Assembly (NCBI RefSeq): GCF_001401755.1
Contig: NZ_KQ474104.1
Coordinates: 179,885-243,884 of the forward strand
Direction of reading: 5' to 3'
From: Aquimarina longa SW024
Lineage (GTDB): Bacteria > Bacteroidota > Bacteroidia > Flavobacteriales > Flavobacteriaceae
DNA length: 64,000 bases
Part shown: positions 29,560-36,927 of the stretch, one piece after another
Position numbering within the stretch: position 1 is the first letter of the stretch
Layout: each line of letters begins with the position of its first letter
Translations under genes and position numbers: made by a program
Notes under the pieces: model-generated
The model's input: the letters and a program-made list of their open reading frames with translations, nothing else
Told to the model about the DNA's origin: nothing
Databases searched by the model: none

Positions 29560-31059
29560 ATGTCAAAAAAAATAGCAATTATTGGGTCTGGGTTTTCATC
29601 ACTCTCTGCATCATGCTACTTAGCTAAACTGGGATATGATGTTACTATTTTTGAAAAAAACACTACTGTTGGTGGCAGAGCTAGACAATTAGAAAAAGAA
29701 GGATTTACGTTTGATATAGGTCCATCTTGGTACTGGATGCCCGACGTATTCGAAAGTTTTTTTAATGATTTCAACAAGTCAGCATCCGATTATTATATTT
29801 TAGATAAATTAAATCCTGCATATAAAGTTTTCTTTAAAAATAATGAAAGTATTACTATAGAAGACTCTTTAGATAAAATATTTATAGCTTTTGAAAAAGA
29901 AGAAAAAGGAAGCGCTACTAAATTAAAAGAATTTATAAGAGTAGCACAAAATAATTATGATATTGCTATCAAGAATTTAGTATATCGACCTGGTGTATCC
30001 CCTTTAGAATTAGTAACCAAAGAGACTATTCTAAGAATAGGTCAGTTTTTTAGTACGATTTCTAAAGAAGTACGGAAAGAATTTAAAAATGAAAAACTTA
30101 TCAAAATACTAGAGTTTCCTGTACTTTTTCTAGGAGCAAAACCTAGTGATACCCCTGCTTTTTATAGCTTTATGAATTATGCTGATTTTGGATTAGGCAC
30201 TTGGCATCCTAGAGGAGGAATGTATCAGGTGATACTTAGCATAGAGAAATTAGCTAAATCATTAGGAGTAAAAATTCATACTAGTGCTACTGTCGAAAAA
30301 ATACTGATTGAGAATAATTGTGCAAAAGGAATTATAGTAAATTCTAAAAAAACAGATACTGATATCGTATTATGTGGAGCAGATTATCACCATGGAGAGA
30401 CGTTATTAGATCCTCTGTATCGACAATATTCTGAGACATATTGGAAGCACAAAACTTTTGCCCCCTCTTCATTATTATTTTATGTAGGTTTTGATAAAAA
30501 ATTAAAAAATGTCAATCACCATAATTTATTTTTTGACACAGATTTTGATCAGCATGCAAGAGATATTTACGACTCTCCTAAGTGGCCTGAAAACCCATTG
30601 TTTTATGCCAATTTCACTTCTTTAACCGATTCTAATTCTGCTCCTGAGGGTAAAGAAAATGGATTTTTCTTAATACCACTAGCTCCAGGAATAGAAGATA
30701 CTCTTCAGTTAAGAGAGTTTTATTTTGAAAAAATCATAACTCGCTTTGAAGCGATTACAAATCAAAGCATTAAAGATAGTATTTTATTTAAAGAATCATT
30801 TTGTATCAACGATTTTATAAAAGAGTATAATTCTTATAAAGGTAATGCATATGGTATGGCAAATACTCTTTTACAAACTGCTTTTTTACGACCTAAACTG
30901 AAAAGTAAAAAAATAAAAGATTTGTTTTTTACAGGGCAACTTACTGTACCAGGACCTGGTGTACCACCTTCCTTGATTTCGGGAAAATTAGTTGCTGGAC
31001 TCATCGAAAATCAATACCAGATATCTAAAAAATCTAAACTACAACATAACACAAATTAA
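29560..31059 (+). CDS. crtI: phytoene desaturase
   Basis: CrtI is an FAD-dependent enzyme that converts phytoene to lycopene. The 499-residue protein begins with the dinucleotide-binding motif GSGFSSLSASCYLAKLGY and FEKNTTVGGRA. The C-terminal signature is FFTGQLTVPGPGVPPSLISG. Length is typical. It starts 10 bases after the regulator gene and ends 18 bases before crtB. Confidence 0.95.
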   Translation: MSKKIAIIGSGFSSLSASCYLAKLGYDVTIFEKNTTVGGRARQLEKEGFTFDIGPSWYWMPDVFESFFNDFNKSASDYYILDKLNPAYKVFFKNNESITIEDSLDKIFIAFEKEEKGSATKLKEFIRVAQNNYDIAIKNLVYRPGVSPLELVTKETILRIGQFFSTISKEVRKEFKNEKLIKILEFPVLFLGAKPSDTPAFYSFMNYADFGLGTWHPRGGMYQVILSIEKLAKSLGVKIHTSATVEKILIENNCAKGIIVNSKKTDTDIVLCGADYHHGETLLDPLYRQYSETYWKHKTFAPSSLLFYVGFDKKLKNVNHHNLFFDTDFDQHARDIYDSPKWPENPLFYANFTSLTDSNSAPEGKENGFFLIPLAPGIEDTLQLREFYFEKIITRFEAITNQSIKDSILFKESFCINDFIKEYNSYKGNAYGMANTLLQTAFLRPKLKSKKIKDLFFTGQLTVPGPGVPPSLISGKLVAGLIENQYQISKKSKLQHNTN

Positions 31060-31077
31060 ATCATAAATTCTGTCTCT

Positions 31078-31917
31078 ATGAAATCTATTTTTGATACCGT
31101 ATCCTATAGCTGTAGTAAGATTGTTACGAATTCATATAGTACATCTTTTTCACTGGCATCAAAAATGCTATCTGACTCTATACGACAAGATATTTATAAT
31201 ATTTATGGGTTTGTTAGGTTTGCAGATGAAATTGTAGATACATTTCATGAATATGATAAAGAAAAATTGTTCAATGATTTTGAACAAGAAATGTACAAAG
31301 CAATAGAGAGTAAAATTAGTCTAAATCCAATTCTAAACTCATTCCAAAAAACAGTTCATCAATATAATATTAATCCTGAGTTATATGAAGCTTTTATGAA
31401 AAGTATGAGATTGGATTTATCTAAAACTAAATATCTTACTGAGCAAGAGTACAAAGATTATATTTATGGATCAGCAGATGTAGTAGGGCTAATGTGCTTA
31501 AAAGTTTTTGTTAATGGCAATCAACAACAATATGATGCTCTAAAGCAAAGTGCTATGTATTTAGGTTCTGCGTTTCAAAAAGTTAATTTTTTGCGTGATC
31601 TAAAATCTGATTTTGAGAATCTAGACAGGTCTTATTTTCCTAACGCCGATTTAAACCAACTTGATGAGAGTACTAAACTTAGAATTATTAAAGAAATAGA
31701 AAATGATTTTGAAAAATCCCTAAAAGGTATTTTACAGCTTCCTGTAGAGGCTAAATTTGGCGTTTATACCGCTTTTGTATATTACCAAAAGTTATTAAAA
31801 AAACTAAAAAAAACTCCTTCTTTAGAAATAAAAAACACACGAATACGAGTATCTAATTATCAAAAATTTGGATTATTAGCTAAATCTTATTTTGAGTATC
31901 GATTAAACTTAATCTAA
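31078..31917 (+). CDS. crtB: phytoene synthase
   Basis: CrtB condenses two geranylgeranyl diphosphates to phytoene. The 279-residue protein has the first Asp-rich motif DEIVD (50-54) and the second in FLRDLKSDFENLDRSYFP, which bind the Mg2+-diphosphate. The YGSADVVGLMCL helix between them is conserved in the family. It lies in the middle of the carotenoid operon. Confidence 0.95.
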   Translation: MKSIFDTVSYSCSKIVTNSYSTSFSLASKMLSDSIRQDIYNIYGFVRFADEIVDTFHEYDKEKLFNDFEQEMYKAIESKISLNPILNSFQKTVHQYNINPELYEAFMKSMRLDLSKTKYLTEQEYKDYIYGSADVVGLMCLKVFVNGNQQQYDALKQSAMYLGSAFQKVNFLRDLKSDFENLDRSYFPNADLNQLDESTKLRIIKEIENDFEKSLKGILQLPVEAKFGVYTAFVYYQKLLKKLKKTPSLEIKNTRIRVSNYQKFGLLAKSYFEYRLNLI

Positions 31918-31944
31918 CTCGTATTTTTGTATAAAATCTGGTAT

Positions 31945-32394
31945 ATGAAAATTTTCATTCAATTATTCGTATTTCTAACAACTTTCTGTATTATGGAATT
32001 TATGGCTTGGTTTTCTCATAAATATATCATGCATGGGTTTTTATGGTCATTACATAAAGATCATCATCATAAGGATCATAATAGCTGGTGGGAGCGTAAT
32101 GATTTATTTTTTGTGTTTTATGCAATAATTAGTATGTCTTGTATCTTATTACATAATTCACAGACATTTTGGATAGGTATACCTATTGGTTTAGGTATTT
32201 TGGCATATGGGATTGCCTATTTTATAGTACATGATATTTTCATTCACCAACGCTTTAAATTATTCCGAAAAGCTAATAACTGGTATGCCAAAGGGGTAAG
32301 AAGAGCACATAAAATTCATCACAAAAATATCGGTAAAGAAAAAGGAGAATGCTTTGGTATGTTAGTTGTACCTTTTAAGTATTTTAAAAAATAA
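31945..32394 (+). CDS. crtZ: beta-carotene hydroxylase
   Basis: ATG at 31945 (MKIFIQLF) gives 149 residues; an ATG 18 bases upstream is possible. This non-haem di-iron membrane enzyme adds 3-hydroxyls to beta-carotene to give zeaxanthin. The His clusters HKYIMHG, HKDHHHKDH, HDIFIHQR and HKIHHKN match the fatty-acid-hydroxylase family. Three to four membrane segments are predicted. It is the last gene of the operon. A lycopene cyclase, needed to make its substrate, is not in the window. Confidence 0.92.
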   Translation: MKIFIQLFVFLTTFCIMEFMAWFSHKYIMHGFLWSLHKDHHHKDHNSWWERNDLFFVFYAIISMSCILLHNSQTFWIGIPIGLGILAYGIAYFIVHDIFIHQRFKLFRKANNWYAKGVRRAHKIHHKNIGKEKGECFGMLVVPFKYFKK

Positions 32395-32453
32395 ACTATT
32401 ATAGCTTTTTTTAGTATCTAAATTCTATATCTAAGGTCAAACTAGGGGGGTAC

Positions 32454-33014
32454 TTATTCTTCTAATAAAGCATCTATTGTTTCTCGTACTTTAGAACTAT
32501 TCCAATCTGCAGCACCTACCTTATCTATAATAATATTCCCTTTTTTATCTAATATATATGTTGCTGGTATAGTTTTACTTATAAAAGGCTTTGGATGCTC
32601 TGATAATGATCTATATATAGGATAATCATAGCTCTTATTACTCATAAATTTATATAGCTCAGGATCATCATCTGTTGTTAAAAAAACAAATACAATCTTA
32701 TTCTTATAATCATTATATAATTTTTGAAGAGAAGGCATTTCTGCAATACATGGAGGGCACCAAGTCGCCCAATAATTTACTAAAACAACCTTGTTTTTAG
32801 CTGTATTAAAATTAGTAGATTCTGTATTCACACCATGTAATTTCCAATCATAGGTCTCTATTTTCACCCTTTCTTCTACTGCTATCAGACTTGGGCTAAA
32901 CGAAAAAATTCTGGTTAAAAATATTTGCATCATTCCTCTCGTATTAGGAATAAAAAACAATACTAATATGATTACAAAAATTACATTGGAGATATTTTTC
33001 TTGTTAAGTTTCAT
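32454..33014 (-). CDS. TlpA-family thioredoxin-like protein
   Basis: The 186-residue protein has one N-terminal membrane segment (about 10-28) and a periplasmic thioredoxin fold with the active site WATWCPPC. The cis-proline segment is TIPATYILDKKGNII. It reduces disulfides of exported proteins, for example in cytochrome c maturation. The gene is convergent with crtZ and not part of that operon. Confidence 0.9.
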   Translation of the reverse strand: MKLNKKNISNVIFVIILVLFFIPNTRGMMQIFLTRIFSFSPSLIAVEERVKIETYDWKLHGVNTESTNFNTAKNKVVLVNYWATWCPPCIAEMPSLQKLYNDYKNKIVFVFLTTDDDPELYKFMSNKSYDYPIYRSLSEHPKPFISKTIPATYILDKKGNIIIDKVGAADWNSSKVRETIDALLEE

Positions 33015-33354
33015 CTATTTATCCGTTTGTTATTTTAAAGCTATAGTTATCACCATCTACACTACATTTTTTATATAAAATAAGGGCTGATATAAAAAAC
33101 ATTTTTAAAAACACTATTTTTAGTCATTATCAAACATAACTCTAAAAACAATTTATTTGATAGTTTTGTCTTAAAACCTTAGTATACTTACAAAGTTATC
33201 ATAAATTAAGTTGATTCTGCTATACTATTTTTATCTATCATAGATAGGTAAACTCACTTTTACTCATTAAAAATCATTATATGAGCTGAGTACTGGTATA
33301 AAAAAAGCTACCTCGGAAGGCAGCTTAGTTAAATAATAAAAAATAAACAAAGAA
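33015..33354. other. intergenic stretch with one terminator
   Basis: About 340 bp, AT-rich, with stops in all frames. The only structure seen is the hairpin at 33300-33327. Confidence 0.5.
33300..33327 (-). terminator. terminator of the RskA-like lipoprotein gene
   Basis: AAGCTACC pairs with GGCAGCTT with one internal mismatch around a short loop. A run of A on the left gives a T-run on the minus strand. It lies about 30 bases after the stop. Confidence 0.6.
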
Positions 33355-34260
33355 TTATCGTGATACATTTCCTGAGGGAAATGATTTGCTATTAAGTTTA
33401 AATGGATAGCTAGTTGGTGCTGTATCCTTACCTGCTGTACCGACCAAAGGTTTTAATAAAAATGGCGCTGCTGAGTTATCTGGGAATGGTTCTACTGAAA
33501 TTACCACTGTTTTTTCTCTAACGTCTAAAGGAAATGGTACTCCATCTGGTGCATTTCTAAAAAAGTCTTCTCCTGGCAAGTTTGGTCCATTAGAAGCTAC
33601 CTCACTAAAACCATTTGCATCTCCTGCATTATCATCAGGGATAGTACTCATAGTAAATGTTCCTGTAGAAACTGGAACCCCTTCAGACACTACCCAACCT
33701 TCGTATTTCCATCCTGCATTAAGAACTGGCAATTTTAAATCTGCTACTGGTGGCATTCCTGGAGTACCGAACCATACTCCGAACTGATCATTTTTATTAT
33801 TAGCTGTTCCTGAAGCTTCATCTGTTGGTGTTCTCAAGAAAAAATTTCCTGAAGAAGTAGAAAAATCTCCTTTCCCTACCGGTTCTAATCCTACAGTTGC
33901 TGTATTAGCTGTTCCAAAATCACCTTTTAATAATTTTGTATCTGCTGGTGCTGGGTTTGTATCAGGGTTAGGTTCTATTGTAAGTACAAATGATGTAGCT
34001 GTACTAAGTGATTTTGAATTAACTTTAAACGATGTACTTGATAGTTTTCCATCTTTATCTACAGAAAATGTTCCTGTAGAAACAGGAGCTCCATCAACAA
34101 TAATCCAACCTTCATATAGATAATTACTCCCTAAATCTTCTAACCCCGTAAGGTTAAGTGTTAAATTAGATTCGGTTACTCCACTAGAATCATCATCACT
34201 ACTACAAGAGGAGGCGATACATCCAATCACCAAGGCTCCCATTACTATTTTTCTAAACAT
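33355..34260 (-). CDS. lipoprotein with two anti-sigma-K-like domains
   Basis: The 301-residue protein has a lipoprotein signal (MFRKIVMGALVIGCIASSC, Cys19). Two related halves follow: YEGWIIVDGAPVSTGTF (near 49) and YEGWVVSEGVPVSTGTF (near 185), each followed by a VLTIEP or VISVEP strand. These repeats resemble the C-terminal domain of anti-sigma-K factor RskA, which reads YxxWL...G.PVSAGTF. Here there is no zinc-binding anti-sigma domain or membrane helix, so it is not an anti-sigma factor in the usual sense. It lies 72 bases downstream of a Crp-family gene in the same direction. Confidence 0.78.
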   Translation of the reverse strand: MFRKIVMGALVIGCIASSCSSDDDSSGVTESNLTLNLTGLEDLGSNYLYEGWIIVDGAPVSTGTFSVDKDGKLSSTSFKVNSKSLSTATSFVLTIEPNPDTNPAPADTKLLKGDFGTANTATVGLEPVGKGDFSTSSGNFFLRTPTDEASGTANNKNDQFGVWFGTPGMPPVADLKLPVLNAGWKYEGWVVSEGVPVSTGTFTMSTIPDDNAGDANGFSEVASNGPNLPGEDFFRNAPDGVPFPLDVREKTVVISVEPFPDNSAAPFLLKPLVGTAGKDTAPTSYPFKLNSKSFPSGNVSR

Positions 34261-34332
34261 TTTTTTTCTTTTTATAGTTTTACACTACAAAAATACTTGC
34301 CTTAATTGTATTAAAACGTTAGCTAGCTTACA

Positions 34333-35004
34333 CTAAGCGACATTTTTTAATCGAATTTCTTTTCTATTAAAGTCAATAACATTAGATTCTTTGAGTTCGT
34401 TTAGAATAATATTTAGAGTTGGCCTCGATGTTCCTATCAGATTAGCTATGTCTTTTTGAGTATAAGGATGCTCTATAACCATATCACCTGTGTCTGGGCA
34501 ACAATGTCCATAATCTTCTTTAAGTTCATTTAAAAACTCTAATAATCTTGTTTTTGTGTCTTTAAAAAGAAGTAATTGCAATCTTCTTTCTAAACGTTTA
34601 AAACGCATTCCTATAAACTTATAAATCCTAAGACTAAAAGAGTAATTATCTCGCATAAGTCCATGCATAGTTTCTACTCCAATAGGGCAAATAGAAGTTG
34701 TATTATCAACAGATTGTGCAAACTCTGTTCTTTTATTTTCTCCAAGAATAGCTTTCTCTCCAAAAATCTCTCCTTTAGTGAGAATAGCTTTTATCACCTC
34801 ACACCCATCTTCAGCATAGTATCCTATTTTTACCTTACCTTTTTCTATAAGATAAACTTTGTTAGCAGAATCTTCTTCAAAATAGATATAATCATTTTTT
34901 CTATAGGCATCAAAATCATGCCCATCTTTAAACCTCTTAAACTTATGTGGACATAATAATTTAAAGAGATTAGAGTCCTCAAAAAACCAAATAGTGTTCA
35001 TCAT
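34333..35004 (-). CDS. Crp/Fnr-family transcriptional regulator
   Basis: The 223-residue protein has a cyclic-nucleotide-binding-like beta roll (about 20-130; VYLIEKGKVKIGYYAEDG, KGEIFGEKAILGE) and a winged helix with the recognition helix in TQKDIANLIGTSRPTLNIILNELKES. The ligand pocket lacks the Arg-Ser pair of cAMP receptors. There is no obvious four-Cys iron-sulfur motif, so the effector is unknown. The lipoprotein gene directly downstream is a likely target or operon partner. Confidence 0.9.
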   Translation of the reverse strand: MMNTIWFFEDSNLFKLLCPHKFKRFKDGHDFDAYRKNDYIYFEEDSANKVYLIEKGKVKIGYYAEDGCEVIKAILTKGEIFGEKAILGENKRTEFAQSVDNTTSICPIGVETMHGLMRDNYSFSLRIYKFIGMRFKRLERRLQLLLFKDTKTRLLEFLNELKEDYGHCCPDTGDMVIEHPYTQKDIANLIGTSRPTLNIILNELKESNVIDFNRKEIRLKNVA

Positions 35005-35126
35005 AACTGTTTTTTTAAGATATTAATTAATTTTTAGTCATAAAACGCTGAAATCCCTTACATTATTATACAAAAATACTCTCTCATAATTTTATTAACA
35101 GGGGCATTGTCAAGCAGGTATGCTAC

Positions 35127-36374
35127 TTATTTAACAATTCTCTTTCTAATTACCGATAAGCTTTCATCAATCAATATTTCTCCATCTTTAAAGATAGTTT
35201 TTAATAAGCCTTCTTTTTCTTCTTCACTAGAAACCTGATCTTTATATTTAATCTGCCCTTGATCTTCATATAATTTGATACGTCCTTTTGCTGATTTCTT
35301 AGTTCCATCATCAGTAATAGGGTCTTTAAAAATCTCTCTTCCTTCTCCATTTATTTCTACATAGGTAGCTTTCATAGCAAAACCAAAAGTATCTCTGGTA
35401 TTATATTGATATGTAAAACTTCCTATTCCTAAAACTACATTGGTAGATGCAAATCCTTTTGCTTTTAATCGTTCACAGATCTGAGTAGCTCTATGAATAG
35501 TAATACTATCTCCATAGATTGCTCCTATTTTAGGGTTCAAAACTTTATATCCCTGATCATTTATAGTTCCTCCAAATTCTTCCCAAAGCAATTCTATTAC
35601 TCCTTTTGCAATAGTAACATCATTATGATCACAACCACAAATAATATCCACAGGATCACCGGAATCAGGTCTAATCACGAGCTTACCTTCTCTTTCTAAA
35701 ATTTCATTTCTTAGTTTAGGTAAATACTCTGTTAATACTTTCCACAAATCCCATGTATCAGAAACTACTGATAGTATTCCTGTAGGGTATGTCTTTAATA
35801 ATCTTCTAAAAGTTCCTATTTCATCGTCTTTACTACCTGCACACATCACACTATGCTCTGTTGCATTAACACTACCTACAACTAATTCTGTAGTAACATC
35901 TGCATTATAATATGTTTCAAAAGATTTTGCTACAGGTAATGTATCGCTTCCTGAAAAAGACAAAGCGTGCCCCATACCACTTAGAATAGAAGATTCTATT
36001 CCAGACATCCCCCTCATAGAAAAATCATGTCCTTGCCAAGTAATAAAATCTACATTATCCTTATCAGTCTCCATAGCAAAAGAAAATAAGATTTTTCTAT
36101 ACTGCTTCGCAATGGTAGCAGAGGTACAAGGCTGCCAAATAATATTAGATAGTAATGTTTCTAAGTAATTTGTAAGCCAAAAGAATTCTGGTTTTGTATT
36201 CATTACGGTAAACATTGGTACTCTAATAGGAACTTCTGTTCCTTCTGGTAAAGCTTTAATTGTAATAGGTAAATATCCTAAATCATGTAATTCTTCGATA
36301 TGTGAAACATCATAATCTATACCTAGATAATGATCTACATATTTTTTATATGCTATAGTTACTTCTTTTTTAGG
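35127..36374 (-). pseudogene. nadV: nicotinamide phosphoribosyltransferase, 5' end deleted
   Basis: NadV/NAMPT makes NMN from nicotinamide and PRPP. Family similarity runs from codon 36374 (PKKEVTIAYKKYVDHYLG) to the stop at 35127, about 415 residues against roughly 480-490 expected. The visible part keeps the substrate segments HDFSMRGMSG, VVSDTWDLWKV and VIRPDSGDPVDI. In frame upstream are only two codons and then TGA (36383-36381), with no start, so the N-terminal region with the conserved DGYKxxH block is missing. An internal ATG at 36215 could give 362 residues but would lack more of the fold. The sequence abutting the break is the start of a NUDIX gene. Confidence 0.8.
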
Positions 36375-36412
36375 ACCGCATCAACTGCTATTTTTATATT
36401 TTGGCGTATCAT
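36359..36412 (-). pseudogene. start of a NUDIX hydrolase/NrtR gene fused to nadV
   Basis: ATG at 36412 opens a 17-codon frame reading MIRQNIKIAVDAVLKKK and then stops. The segment NIKIAVDAV is the usual N-terminus of flavobacterial NUDIX hydrolase or NrtR-like proteins, where a VVFGY-type continuation would follow. Here the frame runs out of frame into nadV after about residue 13. In related genomes this gene often precedes a PRPP synthetase gene and nadV (recalled, not checked), so the junction fits a deletion across that operon. Confidence 0.6.
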
Positions 36413-36417
36413 ACACG

Positions 36418-36425
36418 CAAATTTA
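36418..36425 (-). promoter_or_regulatory. candidate promoter of the fused NUDIX/nadV unit
   Basis: TAAATTTG on the minus strand matches the Bacteroidota -7 element and sits only five bases before the ATG at 36412. Transcripts would be nearly leaderless. The -33 region is T-rich but lacks a clear TTTG. Confidence 0.45.
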
Positions 36426-36659
36426 AGTAATTCTATTTTTGAAAAAAAACTTCTCTATATTATCAAGAACACCTACTATTTTCATACCAGAAGAACATTA
36501 TAAATTGCTTAATTCGTTTTTCAAATCATTTTACTCCTTCTTAACACTAGTTTTATGGTAGTGTTAATATAACAATTGGCTAAAGAAAAAGCTGTATTTT
36601 TATGGATAAGCTCATATCCTGAGAGCCATATACAGTTCAGGGTTATTACACAAAAAATT

Positions 36660-36845
36660 ATGAAAAACACACTTTTAAACCTAGGAAAAAAATTATCCAG
36701 AACAGCACAAAAACAAATTAATGGTGGCGGCAATCCATGTGATACATACAACGGTCCAATAATTGTTACCTGTAGCCAATACGAACAGCTTCCTCCTCAG
36801 CACAAATTTTGTGTAATGGTTAGTGTAGATTGTTTTCCTCGCTAA
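36660..36845 (+). CDS. double-glycine leader peptide, Cys-rich (RiPP/bacteriocin-like precursor)
   Basis: ATG at 36660 gives 61 residues, too short for many gene callers; a longer in-frame opening from 36576 lacks a start with family support. The leader MKNTLLNLGKKLSRTAQKQ is followed by INGGG, a double-glycine-type cleavage site as processed by peptidase-containing ABC exporters. The predicted core of about 35-37 residues has four Cys and several Thr/Ser. Such leaders are widespread in flavobacterial natural-product precursors. No modification enzyme, exporter or immunity gene is adjacent. Confidence 0.7.
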   Translation: MKNTLLNLGKKLSRTAQKQINGGGNPCDTYNGPIIVTCSQYEQLPPQHKFCVMVSVDCFPR

Positions 36846-36863
36846 TTCATTTCTAATTCAAAC

Positions 36864-36906
36864 AAAAAAACTCCCAAAAGTTAGCTTTTGGGAGTCTGTT
36901 TTTTTT
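36864..36906. terminator. bidirectional terminator
   Basis: An 11-bp perfect stem (36870-36880 with 36885-36895) has loop TTAG, an A-run on the left and a T-run on the right. It can end both the peptide gene (+) and the aconitase gene (-). Confidence 0.85.
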
Positions 36907-36927
36907 ATAATATTTTCTTATATTATT

